Below are positions 9,309-19,454 of a stretch of DNA of 64,000 bases, one piece after another (the first letter of the stretch is position 1; each line of letters begins with the position of its first letter). The stretch comes from Skermanella pratensis (lineage in GTDB: Bacteria; Pseudomonadota; Alphaproteobacteria; Azospirillales; Azospirillaceae): the NCBI RefSeq assembly GCF_008843145.1, contig NZ_CP030265.1, positions 3,210,001 to 3,274,000 of the forward strand, given 5' to 3'. Below the pieces are notes generated by a model. That model searched no databases and was not told the origin of the DNA. It saw only the letters and a list, made by a program, of their open reading frames with translations. The position numbers and the translations under genes were made by a program.

Positions 9309-10493
9309 ATGAGCGAAGCCTCCCGATTCGACGCCATCGTGATCGGCGCCGGCGCCGCAGGGCTGATTTGCGCCATGTCCGCAGGGCGCCGGGGCCGGCG
9401 CGTGCTGCTGATCGACCACGCCGAGAAGGCCGGAAAGAAGATCCTGATCTCCGGCGGCGGGCGCTGCAACTTCACCAACCTGCACACGGCGCCGAACCGG
9501 TTCGTCTCGGCCAACCGCCATTTCGCCATATCGGCGCTGAAGCGCTATACCCAGCACGACTTCATCGCCCTGGTCCGCCGGCACGGCATCGCCTTCCACG
9601 AGAAGAAGCTGGGCCAGCTGTTCTGCGACGACAGCGCGCGGGACATCGTCGGCATGCTGCTGCGCGAGTGCGAGGAAGCGGCCGTCGAGCTGGCGCTGGA
9701 AACCTCGGTGACGCGGATCGCCCGGGACGACCTGTTCCGGGTGGAGACGTCGCGCGGGCCGTTCGAGTCGGAAAGCCTGGTGATCGCGACCGGCGGCCTG
9801 TCGATCCCCAAGATGGGGGCCACCGGGTTCGGCTACCGGATCGCCGAGCAGTTCGGCCTGAAGGTGCTGCCGACCCGCGCCGGCCTGGTCCCCTTCACCT
9901 TCGCCGACGCGGACCCTAGGAATTTCAAGGACCTCGCCGGCGTGTCGTTCGAGGCGTCGGTGCGCTGCGGGGGCACCGCGTTCGACGAGGCGATCCTGTT
10001 CACCCACCGCGGCATCAGCGGGCCGGCCATCCTGCAGATCTCGTCCTACTGGCGCGACGGCGACCCGGTCGAGATCGACATGCTGCCCGGGCTCGACGCG
10101 GTGCCGCACCTGAAGCGGCTGGCGGCCGAGCGGCCCAAGGCTGAGGTGAAGACGGTGCTGTCGGAGGTGCTGCCGCGCCGCCTCGCCCACCGGGTGACGC
10201 CCGCCGGGCTGGACGGGCGGCCGGCGGGGCAGGTGCGGGACCGCGACTGGCTCGGCCTTGCCGACGACCTCCGGCGCTGGCGCATCACGCCGGCCGGGAC
10301 CGAAGGCTACCGGACCGCCGAGGTGACGCTGGGCGGGGTCGATACCTCGGAGCTTTCCTCCAAGACCCTGGAGGCCCGCAAGGTGCCGGGCCTTTTCTTC
10401 GTCGGCGAGGTGGTCGACGTGACCGGCTGGCTGGGTGGTTACAACTTTCAGTGGGCTTGGTCGTCCGGCTTCTGCGCCGGCCAATTCGCCTGA
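9309..10493 (+). CDS. BaiN/HI0933 family FAD-dependent oxidoreductase
   Basis: This 394-residue flavoprotein opens with the dinucleotide-binding motif VIGAGAAGLICAM (residues about 10-22). It also has the family signatures ISGGGRCNFTN (residues about 48-58) and a C-terminal second FAD contact, GEVVDVTGWLGGYNFQWAWSSG. Length and motifs fit COG2081/HI0933, annotated as NAD(P)/FAD-dependent oxidoreductases or BaiN-like; the physiological substrate is not established. The gene begins 27 bases after hrpB and may be cotranscribed with it. The ATG follows GATGAGCACAGC, so the ribosome site is weak. Confidence 0.9.
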   Translation: MSEASRFDAIVIGAGAAGLICAMSAGRRGRRVLLIDHAEKAGKKILISGGGRCNFTNLHTAPNRFVSANRHFAISALKRYTQHDFIALVRRHGIAFHEKKLGQLFCDDSARDIVGMLLRECEEAAVELALETSVTRIARDDLFRVETSRGPFESESLVIATGGLSIPKMGATGFGYRIAEQFGLKVLPTRAGLVPFTFADADPRNFKDLAGVSFEASVRCGGTAFDEAILFTHRGISGPAILQISSYWRDGDPVEIDMLPGLDAVPHLKRLAAERPKAEVKTVLSEVLPRRLAHRVTPAGLDGRPAGQVRDRDWLGLADDLRRWRITPAGTEGYRTAEVTLGGVDTSELSSKTLEARKVPGLFFVGEVVDVTGWLGGYNFQWAWSSGFCAGQFA

Positions 10494-10559
10494 CGGGATT
10501 TACGGTTACGCTTCGTTCACCATCGGCGGCTAGGCTGTGCGGGATTTGGGGCGAATGCC

Positions 10560-11663
10560 TTGAAAATCGTCGCGGAGAGGTGGTTGGCCAGCATGGAACA
10601 CGCGTCCTCTCCGGCCCTTCCGCCCATGATCGACCTGCTCGCCGACTGGCGGGCCTTCTGCGCCTTCCAGTCCCGATGCCTGGATGCCCTCCGCAACGAG
10701 GTCGAGGAAACCAGCCGCATCGTCGAACAGAGCACGCTGGACATCAGCAGCGGGTTCCGCGACCTCGCCGTGTCGGCGGACGAGCAAGGGAAGCGGGTGC
10801 AGGAGATCATCGCGAACGCGAACATCGTCGAGCTGGAAGGCGAGCACGTCCCGATCGAGCAGGTCATGATGCTGATGCAGAGCATCCTGGTCGAGATGGT
10901 GAACAACATCGTCTCGCTGTCCATGCAGGCGATGCGCATGGTGTATCTGCTGGACGACGTGGTGCAGGACGTCGACGTGGTCGGCAGGTTCATCGGCGAG
11001 ATCGAGGAGATCAACCGGCAGACCAGCTTCCTGGCGCTGAACGCCAGCATCGAGGCGGCGCGCGCCGGCGCCGCCGGCAAGACCTTCCACGTGGTGGCGG
11101 GCGAGGTGCGCGAACTGTCCGCCGGGACCGCCGCCCTGGCCGAGCGGATGCGACAGACCGTCGGCGCCGTCTCGCGCGGGGTGGCACGTGGCTACGACAT
11201 CCTGCGGACCATCGCCGAAACCGACCTGTCGCCCCAGCTCCTCGCCAAGGAGCGCATCGACCTCGCCATGTCCGGCCTGATCGTCCAGGCGGACCATTTC
11301 ACCTCGGTGCTGGGCGAGGCCGTGACGGCCTCCGCCGGCATGAGCCGGAACATCGGGCAGATCGTCGTCCGCCTGCAGTTCCAGGACCTGGCGAAGCAGC
11401 GGCTCGACCACGTGATCGACGGCATGACGGCGATGAAGGCCGGCCTCGCCGACCTGGACGCCGCCACCCGGTCGGCGCATCCGGCATTGCGCGACGTGCC
11501 CGACCGCTCCGGCTGGCTGGCGACCCTGGCGCCTCCCGCCCCGGCGGGATCGGTGCGGGAGCAGGACCTTCGCCGGCTGCTGCTGGGCGGCAGCGGACTC
11601 GACGGGCTGGGCGCCCTCGATGCGGAGATCCCGGCGACGGACCGGGAAATCGAGCTGTTCTGA
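10560..11663 (+). CDS. Soluble methyl-accepting chemotaxis-like signalling protein
   Basis: The 367-residue protein contains the chemoreceptor signalling hairpin (INRQTSFLALNASIEAARAG, then FHVVAGEVRELS) around residues 155-190, the segment that contacts CheA/CheW. Long amphipathic helices lie on both sides. There is no transmembrane helix and no periplasmic domain, so it should act in the cytoplasm. The hairpin is shorter and more divergent than in classical receptors, and a conserved-looking LQFQDLAKQRLDHV segment follows at about 275, as in small MCP-like proteins linked to other signalling. The listed start is TTG; an in-frame ATG at 10593 with GGAGAGG upstream is a reasonable alternative. 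Confidence 0.8.
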   Translation: MKIVAERWLASMEHASSPALPPMIDLLADWRAFCAFQSRCLDALRNEVEETSRIVEQSTLDISSGFRDLAVSADEQGKRVQEIIANANIVELEGEHVPIEQVMMLMQSILVEMVNNIVSLSMQAMRMVYLLDDVVQDVDVVGRFIGEIEEINRQTSFLALNASIEAARAGAAGKTFHVVAGEVRELSAGTAALAERMRQTVGAVSRGVARGYDILRTIAETDLSPQLLAKERIDLAMSGLIVQADHFTSVLGEAVTASAGMSRNIGQIVVRLQFQDLAKQRLDHVIDGMTAMKAGLADLDAATRSAHPALRDVPDRSGWLATLAPPAPAGSVREQDLRRLLLGGSGLDGLGALDAEIPATDREIELF

Positions 11664-11672
11664 GCGCGCCGC

Positions 11673-12722
11673 CTAGCCCCAGATCTCCCGCCAGTACTGC
11701 CGCAAAAGGTCGCCGGAAGCGCTCCGCTCCCGCTGGAACCTGACGGGCGGCCCGAGCAGATGTCCGTCGCGGTCGACCTGGGCGCGGATGCCCCAGAAGC
11801 CGAGCGCGTCGCCGCCCCACATGCCATAGCGGTAATCCACCGCCTCCACCACCGCGCCGTCGGGGGACTCGGAGATCTGCCAGAACACCTTGCCCATGGC
11901 GAACCAGGTGAAGATCGCCGCCTCCGGCGTGGCGGCGACCCGGTCGATCAGCGGATCGGCCTGGAGCGGGTAGGTCTCCCATGCGATCGGCCTGTCGCCG
12001 AACACGGAACGGTAGCCCACCATGACGGACTCGGGCGTCTCGGCGACGACCCGGCGGAACCAGGGCTGGAACATCTGCGGATAGGCCAGCACCTCGCCGA
12101 ACGGCTGGCCGGCCCGCCGCAACTCCTCCCGCGCCATGGTCCGGACGGAATCGTTGATCGCCCAACCCATCAGCGAATAGGCGTAGATGAACAGCAGGGC
12201 CGCCGCCGCCGATCCGACCGCGGCACCCGGCCGGCGCTTCGCCACGGTTCCGATGACGAGAGCGACGATCAGGACCAGGCTGTAGACCGGGTCGATGATC
12301 GGCAAGGCGTCGATCGCGAAGCGGTGCCGGGAGAACGGCGCCAGCAGCTGGGTGCCGTAGCTGGTGAACAGGTCGATGATCGGATGGGTGAACAGCACCA
12401 GGACCGCCAGCCAGATCCAGGCCCGCAGCATCTCCGGCGTGTCGGATCGGTCGGGCTCGCCCCGCCGGGACGCGCGCCAGCGGTGGAAACGCCAGATCGC
12501 CCATCCGAAGAACGGCCCTGCCACCGGTCCGAAGAAGATCGAGTGCGTGATTCCGCGGTGGTGGACCCAGCTGGCATAGGGGCCGAAGAAGCCGGCGACC
12601 ACGTCCAGGTCGGGAACGACGCCCAGCAACGCCCCCGCCACCATGGCCCGCCGGCCGAGCGTCCGTCGAAATCCGGCCTGCGCGACCACGGCGCCGAGCA
12701 GGCTTTGCGTAATGCTGTCCAT
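11673..12722 (-). CDS. YdjM/DUF457-type inner membrane metal-dependent hydrolase
   Basis: This 349-residue protein starts with the family signature MDSITQSLLGAVVAQAGF and contains GVVPDLDV and HHRGITHSIFF, the conserved histidine/aspartate cluster of the YdjM (DUF457) metal-dependent hydrolase family. Several hydrophobic helices fill the first 200 residues. A soluble C-terminal part (residues about 215-349) carries YRSVFGDRPIAWETYPLQ and MGKVFWQISE segments. Members are inner-membrane proteins of unknown substrate; the E. coli relative is LexA-regulated. It converges with the chemotaxis-like gene, ending 10 bases from it, and no shared terminator is visible. Confidence 0.82.
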   Translation of the reverse strand: MDSITQSLLGAVVAQAGFRRTLGRRAMVAGALLGVVPDLDVVAGFFGPYASWVHHRGITHSIFFGPVAGPFFGWAIWRFHRWRASRRGEPDRSDTPEMLRAWIWLAVLVLFTHPIIDLFTSYGTQLLAPFSRHRFAIDALPIIDPVYSLVLIVALVIGTVAKRRPGAAVGSAAAALLFIYAYSLMGWAINDSVRTMAREELRRAGQPFGEVLAYPQMFQPWFRRVVAETPESVMVGYRSVFGDRPIAWETYPLQADPLIDRVAATPEAAIFTWFAMGKVFWQISESPDGAVVEAVDYRYGMWGGDALGFWGIRAQVDRDGHLLGPPVRFQRERSASGDLLRQYWREIWG

Positions 12723-12845
12723 GTCCTACCCGAGGGCCTTTCCTGAAGCTTCCACCCGGTCCTTGGAGGCCCGGCACCAGAGAGAGATGCACCGGCCGAC
12801 CGTCGAGGCAATCGCCTTACCCTCGGGGAAGGGACGGATCAAGCG

Positions 12846-13229
12846 TCAGGCGTCCCCGCGCGGCGGCGGCCCGGCCGCTTCCAGCTCCGCCGCCTCCTCG
12901 TCCGTGAAGACCCGGCTGCGGGTCAGGAAGCGCACGCCTTCCGGGGCTTCCAGCGAGAAGCCGGCGCCCCTGCCCTGCACCACGTCGATGATCAGCTGCG
13001 TGTGCGACCAGTATTCGAACTGCGCGGCTCCGATGAAGAACCGGCAGCCGGCGATCTCGCCGAGGTGGACGTCCTGCGCGCCGGTGCGGAACTCGCCCGC
13101 CGCGAAGCACATCGGCGCGCTGCCGTCGCAGCAGCCGCCGGACTGGTGGAATGCCAGGTCGCCATGGATCGCCTTCAGCTTCTCGATGACGGCTACGGCG
13201 GCCGGCGTGACGGTGACGCGTTCTACCAT
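12846..13229 (-). CDS. DUF779 protein linked to aldehyde dehydrogenase
   Basis: This 127-residue cytoplasmic protein matches DUF779, with the conserved HQSGGCCDGSAPMC motif (residues about 28-41), a likely metal or redox cysteine cluster, and FEYWSHTQLIIDVVQGRG. Genes of this family often sit beside ExaC/AcoD-type acetaldehyde dehydrogenases, as here: the dehydrogenase lies upstream on the same strand, 109 bases away. A strong hairpin between them suggests partial termination or separate expression. The molecular function is unknown. Confidence 0.88.
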   Translation of the reverse strand: MVERVTVTPAAVAVIEKLKAIHGDLAFHQSGGCCDGSAPMCFAAGEFRTGAQDVHLGEIAGCRFFIGAAQFEYWSHTQLIIDVVQGRGAGFSLEAPEGVRFLTRSRVFTDEEAAELEAAGPPPRGDA

Positions 13230-13270
13230 GTCGTTCCTCCCCCTGTTTTCCCGATAGGCACGACGAAAAG

Positions 13271-13296
13271 CCCCCTCCTCCGTGCGGAGGAGGGGG
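13271..13296 (-). terminator. Terminator between the aldehyde dehydrogenase and DUF779 genes
   Basis: CCCCCTCCTCCG and CGGAGGAGGGGG form a perfect 12-bp stem with a two-base centre. On the minus strand it is followed by CTTTTCGTCG. It lies 43 bases after the dehydrogenase stop. Confidence 0.75.
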
Positions 13297-13338
13297 GAGC
13301 CAGTTCAGCGAGGACAATCCTGGACGTTTGTCACGCGA

Positions 13339-14858
<1,520 letters not shown>

Positions 14859-15039
14859 CGTTTCCCCCTTTGACCACGGCGTGGTTATCCTGGACGTGGC
14901 ACTATGAATGCCTGAGGATCGGGGGACCTGTATATGATACCTTAGACGCACTGCGGCAGATTGTCCCGAGGGCGGGACCCAGTGTTTGCTGTCGGCCCTC
15001 CAAGGTGCATACGCACACGGCCGATCAGGAGCTGGAAGC

Positions 15040-15339
15040 ATGCCGAAGGAAGCAGGCGCATGGGTCTACATCATGACGAACCGCCCCAACGGGACGCTCT
15101 ATGTCGGCGTCACGACCAATCTGGCGCGGCGCATCCATGAGCATCGGGAAGAAGCCCATGACGGCTTCACGATGCGATACGGTTTAAAACGCTTGGTCTG
15201 GGTGGAACGGCATGATGAAATCCTGCGCGCCGTGCAGCGGGAGAAGAACATCAAGCACTGGTCGAGGGCGTGGAAGGTGCTCCTCATCCTCAAGGACAAT
15301 CCGGAATGGGACGATTTATATGAACGCCTGCAGATATGA
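15040..15339 (+). CDS. Small GIY-YIG domain protein
   Basis: The 99-residue protein is essentially one GIY-YIG nuclease domain. WVYIMTNRPNGTLYVGVT carries the VYI and YVG strands. RRIHEHREE follows with the conserved arginine, and ERHDEILRAVQREKNIKHW holds the catalytic-type glutamate. A possible longer frame begins at 14986, but the ATG at 15040 has AGGAG eight bases upstream and starts with the family's usual MPKEAGAWVYI. Such stand-alone YhbQ-like proteins are often found in multiple copies in alphaproteobacteria, commonly next to palindromic repeats, as here. The role is unknown. Confidence 0.88.
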   Translation: MPKEAGAWVYIMTNRPNGTLYVGVTTNLARRIHEHREEAHDGFTMRYGLKRLVWVERHDEILRAVQREKNIKHWSRAWKVLLILKDNPEWDDLYERLQI

Positions 15340-15391
15340 CGAAAATTTACATGATTCCGGCTCTATTTCATATGATCGAAGCCACTTCCCT

Positions 15392-15490
15392 CTTCATCAT
15401 GGCCGGACTTGATCCGGCCATCCACGCGCGCACTTCATCCCGGCAGTTCGCGCGTGGATGCTCGGGTCAAGCCCGCGCATGATGAAATGA
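15392..15490. repeat. Imperfect palindromic repeat element
   Basis: Two inverted arms of about 36 bases (near 15394-15430 and 15451-15486) share CATCATG, a GGACTTGATCC / GGGTCAAGCCC core and CATCCACGCGCG. They enclose about 20 bases. The sequence resembles the dispersed 'TGGATGCTCGGGTCAAGCCC' palindromic elements common in alphaproteobacterial intergenic DNA. It follows the GIY-YIG gene and could fold as a terminator. Confidence 0.7.
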
Positions 15491-15501
15491 GGAGCAACAG
15501 T

Positions 15502-15810
15502 CTATTGAAATGCTTGATCAGGCTCCGACGGAGGACAGCAATCGACGTCGTCGATCCGGCATACGCCCGGCACCGTCACGTGCGGCCGGCTGCGCATGCT
15601 GAAGTCGCGCACTTCGGCCCGGCCGTTCCGCTGGAGCCAGGCGACAGCCTTGGGCACCAAGCGCGGGTCGACGCCGAGTTGTTCGCTGATGTGGTTGAAG
15701 GAGACGGCGGCGGTTTTCCGTTCGAGCAGGCGGTTGCGGCAGGCGCCGGCGACTCGTTCGGCCAGTTCGGGTATCCCGTTGTCCTGGCCGAGCTGAATGA
15801 CGATTCCCAT
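15502..15810 (-). CDS. Small conserved-looking hypothetical protein
   Basis: I do not recognise this 102-residue protein. The frame is open further upstream (to 16104), but the ATG at 15810 has GGGAGGAAG upstream and begins a compact globular-looking sequence. Residues about 25-60 (RKTAAVSFNHISEQLGVDPR, then LVPKAVAWLQRNGRAEV) read like a winged-helix DNA-binding unit. The C-terminus has CRIDDVDCC, a possible metal-binding cysteine cluster. It stands alone between the palindromic repeat and the divergent transglutaminase operon. A regulatory role is only a guess. Confidence 0.5.
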   Translation of the reverse strand: MGIVIQLGQDNGIPELAERVAGACRNRLLERKTAAVSFNHISEQLGVDPRLVPKAVAWLQRNGRAEVRDFSMRSRPHVTVPGVCRIDDVDCCPPSEPDQAFQ

Positions 15811-16121
15811 CAGAGGCTTCCTCCCAAAGATGCCATCAGTTCTTTTTTCGTTCTTCTGGACCGCCGGGCGACGCCCGAGGAGCACTGAGCGTCTCACCTC
15901 CCCAGCCAAGCTGCGACATTGTGTCGCTAAAAATAGGTCGATCCATGATGATCGGCAAGCATCCCGCTTTTCCTCATTCGAGTGATTCTGGCGGGTACCG
16001 TCATGCCGCAATGCGGGATATGATGACAGGCTACTACCCAATAGCCGGAACGCCGGACCGGCGGACGGTTCCCCCTGCGTCGCAGTCGGTGCGCCCTGCA
16101 CCAAAAATTCGAGGCGAGTTC
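15811..16121. other. Divergent intergenic region
   Basis: About 310 bases lie between the minus-strand hypothetical gene and the transglutaminase operon. The plus frame is open from 15921 into the transglutaminase gene, but this part has no family resemblance. Promoters for both directions are expected here; no confident motif or operator was found. Confidence 0.4.
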
Positions 16122-19100
16122 ATGGCGATACACGTCGCACTCAATCACAAGACCTTCTACCGCTATGACCGGATGGTGTCGCTGGGGCCGCAGATCGTCA
16201 GGCTCCGGCCCGCCCCCCACTGCCGCACGCCGATCCTCAGCTACTCACTCAAGGTCGAGCCGAAGCAGCACTTCCTCAATTGGCAGCAGGACCCGCAGTC
16301 CAACTATCTGGCCCGCTTCGTCTTTCCGGAGAAGACCGACACCCTGTCGATCGAGGTCGACCTTGTCGCCGAAATCTCGGTGATCAACCCGTTCGACTTC
16401 TTCCTGGAGCCCAGCGCCGAGCAGTGGCCGCTGGAGTACGAGCCGTGGCTGCAGCGCGAGCTGCGCCCCTACATGGAGACGGAGAAGGTCGGGCCGAAGC
16501 TCGCGGCATGGATCGCAAGCGTCCCGCGCGAGCCGATGCAGTCGGTCAACTTCGTGGTTGCGCTGAACCAGCGGCTCCAGCAGGAGATCGGCTACGTGAT
16601 CCGCCTGGAGCCAGGCATCCAGACGCCGGAGGAAACCCTGACGCTGGGCACCGGGTCGTGCCGCGACAGCGCCTGGCTTATGGTCCAGATCCTGCGCAAC
16701 CTGGGCCTCGCCGCCCGTTTCGTGTCGGGCTACCTGATCCAGCTGACCGCCGACCAGAAGGCGCTGGACGGCCCCAGCGGCACCGAGGTGGACTTCACCG
16801 ACCTGCACGCCTGGACCGAGGTCTACCTGCCCGGCGCCGGTTGGATCGGGCTCGACCCGACCTCCGGGCTGCTGGCCGGCGAAGGCCATATCCCGCTGGC
16901 CTGCACCCCCGACGCGTCGAGCGCCGCTCCCATCACCGGCGCGGTGGACGAGTGCGAGGTCGAGTTCGGCCACGAGATGTCGATCACCCGCATCTACGAG
17001 GCGCCGCGGGTCACCAAGCCCTATACCGAGTCCCAATGGGGTGCCATCGAGGCGCTGGGCCATCGGATCGACCAGGAGCTGAACGACGGCGACGTCCGGC
17101 TGACCATGGGCGGCGAGCCGACCTTCGTGTCGATCGACGACATGGAAGGGGCGGAGTGGAACACCGCCGCGGTCGGGCCGACCAAGCGGCAGTACGCCGC
17201 CACCCTGCTGGACCGCCTGATGCGCCGGTTCGCGCCCGGCGGCCTGGTCCATTACGGCCAGGGCAAGTGGTATCCGGGCGAAAGCCTGCCGCGCTGGGCG
17301 CTCAGCATCTACTGGCGGCGCGATGGCGACGCCATGTGGGCCAACACCGACCTGCTGGCGAAGGAGACCGTGGATTACGGCTTCGGAACGCAGGAGGCAG
17401 GCCTGTTCCTGGTGACGCTCGCCAAGAGGCTGGGGATCGAGCCGAGCCTGGTGCTGGCGGCCTATGAGGACCCCTGGCATTACCTGCGGAAGGAACAGCA
17501 GCTCCCGGTCAACGTCGACCCGCTCGACAGCAAGCTGGAGGACAAGGAGGAGCGCGCGAGGCTGGCCAAGGTGTTCCAGCGCGGCCTGAACGAGCCGGTC
17601 GGGTTCGCCCTTCCGATCAACCGGCGGATGGACCAGAAGGGACCGGTCTGGCTGTCCAGCACCTGGCCGCTGCGCCAGGAACGCCTGCTCCTGGCCCCGG
17701 GCGACAGCGCGCTCGGATACCGCCTGCCCCTGGGGTCCCTGCCCTGGGTCGACATGCGCGACTATCCCTTTTCCTGGGAGCAGGACCCGTTCGACGACCG
17801 CGCTCCGCTCGCCCCCCACGCGGTTCCGCTGCGCCAGCGCACGGCGGAACCGCCCAAGCCGGAAGCCCTGCGCCGCCAGGCCTACCAGGCCATGGCGGAG
17901 GTCAGGACCGAGATCCCCGAGGCCGGCAAGTCGGCCTGGTGGGTGGTTCGGACTGCGCTGTGCTGCGAGGCGCGTGACGGCAAGCTCTACCTGTTCATGC
18001 CGCCCATGAGCATGCTGGAGGATTACCTGGCCCTGGTCGCCGAGATCGAGGCCACCGCGGTCGAGCTGAACATGCCGGTGATCCTGGAAGGCTACCAGCC
18101 GCCCCGCGACCCCCGGCTCAACAGCATGGCGGTCACCCCGGACCCGGGCGTGATCGAGGTCAACATCCACCCGTCCCACTCCTGGGACGAGCTGGTGCGC
18201 AACAACTTCGCCCTCTACGAGGAAGCGCGGCTGGCCCGTCTGGGGACCGAGAAGTTCATGCTCGACGGCCGCCATGTCGGGACCGGCGGCGGCAACCATG
18301 TGGTGGTCGGCGGGGCGACTCCGACGGACAGCCCGTTCCTGCGACGGCCCGACCTGCTGCGCAGCCTGATCACCTACTGGCAGAACCACCCGTCGCTGTC
18401 CTACGTGTTCTCCGGCCTTTTCATCGGCCCGACCAGCCAGGCGCCCCGGATCGACGAGGCGCGGAACGACTCGCTGTACGAGCTGGAGATCGCGTTCAAC
18501 CAGATCGACCAGGCCGCCGCCGGCGGCTGGTGCCCGCCCTGGCTGATCGACCGGGTGCTGCGCCACTTGCTGACCGACATGCAGGGCAACACCCACCGCG
18601 CGGAGTTCTGCATCGACAAGCTCTACTCGCCGGACAGCAGCAGCGGCCGGCTGGGTCTGGTCGAGTTCCGCGCCTTCGAGATGCCGCCGCACGCCCAGAT
18701 GAGCCTGACCCAGCAGCTCCTGATGCGCGCCATGATCGCCCGCTTCTGGAAGACTCCGTACAAGAACCGGCTGGTGCGCTGGGGCACCGAGCTGGCCGAC
18801 AAGTTCATGCTGCCCCACTTCATCCAGCAGGACCTGTCGGACGTGCTGGCCGACATGCGCGACCATGGCTACGCCATCCAGGACGATTGGTTTGCGCCGC
18901 ACGTTAACTTCCGCTTCGCGCTGTGCGGCGAAGTGGCGCATCGCGGCATGCTGATGGAGATCCGGCAGGCGCTGGAGCCCTGGCACGTCCTGGGTGAGGA
19001 GCCCGGCGGCGGCGGCACCGTGCGGTATGTGGACAGCTCGGTCGAGCGCGTGCAGGTGAAGATCGGCGGCATGGTCGGATCGCGTCACGCCGTTGTTTGC

Positions 19101-19454
19101 AACGGGCGCCGGGTTCCGCTTCATCCCACGGGAGTCGACGGGGAATTTGTCGCCGGCGTGCGGTACCGGGCCTGGCAGCCGCCGTCCTGCCTGCACCCGA
19201 CCATCCCGGTCCACAGCCCCCTGGTGTTCGACATCCTGGACACCTGGTCGGGCCGCTCGGTGGGCGGCTGCTCGTACCATGTGGCCCATCCGGGAGGCCG
19301 GAACCACGAGACTTTCCCGGTTAACGCCCACGAGGCCGAAGGACGGCGGCTTGCCCGCTTCTTCCCGTTCGGTCACACTCCGGGTCCGATGGAGACACCG
19401 CCGGAAAGGCGAAACCTGGAGTTTCCTTTGACTCTCGACCTGCGCCTTGGCTGA
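16122..19454 (+). CDS. Large transglutaminase-like / DUF2126 protein
   Basis: The 1,110-residue protein matches the COG4196-type transglutaminase fused to DUF2126. An N-terminal beta-rich domain (residues 1-80, HKTFYRYDRMVSLGPQIVRLRP) is followed by a transglutaminase core with Cys180 (GTGSCRDS), His229 (DLHAWTEVYLPG) and an aspartate in GLDPTSG. The rest (about 300-1,110) is DUF2126, with TMGGEPTFVSIDD, a GTGGGNHVVVGG motif resembling a nucleotide or peptide-bond-handling site, and LVEFRAFEMPPH. The open frame extends to 15921, but the ATG at 16122, preceded by GAGGCGAG, fits family starts. The gene overlaps the next by eight bases. Comparative genomics predicts peptide synthesis or degradation roles for such operons; no reaction is proven. 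Confidence 0.9.
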   Translation: MAIHVALNHKTFYRYDRMVSLGPQIVRLRPAPHCRTPILSYSLKVEPKQHFLNWQQDPQSNYLARFVFPEKTDTLSIEVDLVAEISVINPFDFFLEPSAEQWPLEYEPWLQRELRPYMETEKVGPKLAAWIASVPREPMQSVNFVVALNQRLQQEIGYVIRLEPGIQTPEETLTLGTGSCRDSAWLMVQILRNLGLAARFVSGYLIQLTADQKALDGPSGTEVDFTDLHAWTEVYLPGAGWIGLDPTSGLLAGEGHIPLACTPDASSAAPITGAVDECEVEFGHEMSITRIYEAPRVTKPYTESQWGAIEALGHRIDQELNDGDVRLTMGGEPTFVSIDDMEGAEWNTAAVGPTKRQYAATLLDRLMRRFAPGGLVHYGQGKWYPGESLPRWALSIYWRRDGDAMWANTDLLAKETVDYGFGTQEAGLFLVTLAKRLGIEPSLVLAAYEDPWHYLRKEQQLPVNVDPLDSKLEDKEERARLAKVFQRGLNEPVGFALPINRRMDQKGPVWLSSTWPLRQERLLLAPGDSALGYRLPLGSLPWVDMRDYPFSWEQDPFDDRAPLAPHAVPLRQRTAEPPKPEALRRQAYQAMAEVRTEIPEAGKSAWWVVRTALCCEARDGKLYLFMPPMSMLEDYLALVAEIEATAVELNMPVILEGYQPPRDPRLNSMAVTPDPGVIEVNIHPSHSWDELVRNNFALYEEARLARLGTEKFMLDGRHVGTGGGNHVVVGGATPTDSPFLRRPDLLRSLITYWQNHPSLSYVFSGLFIGPTSQAPRIDEARNDSLYELEIAFNQIDQAAAGGWCPPWLIDRVLRHLLTDMQGNTHRAEFCIDKLYSPDSSSGRLGLVEFRAFEMPPHAQMSLTQQLLMRAMIARFWKTPYKNRLVRWGTELADKFMLPHFIQQDLSDVLADMRDHGYAIQDDWFAPHVNFRFALCGEVAHRGMLMEIRQALEPWHVLGEEPGGGGTVRYVDSSVERVQVKIGGMVGSRHAVVCNGRRVPLHPTGVDGEFVAGVRYRAWQPPSCLHPTIPVHSPLVFDILDTWSGRSVGGCSYHVAHPGGRNHETFPVNAHEAEGRRLARFFPFGHTPGPMETPPERRNLEFPLTLDLRLG

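Noticed and set aside
7770-10484. 904-residue open frame on the minus strand opposite hrpB and the flavoprotein gene
   Set aside because: It is a GC-rich antisense shadow: low-complexity composition (His, Arg, Gly, Gln), no domain, and the plus strand carries two clear protein families.
14896-14911. TGGCAC-N5-ATGC sigma-54-like motif upstream of the aldehyde dehydrogenase
   Set aside because: It is on the plus strand and so points away from the dehydrogenase; the -12 element is imperfect.
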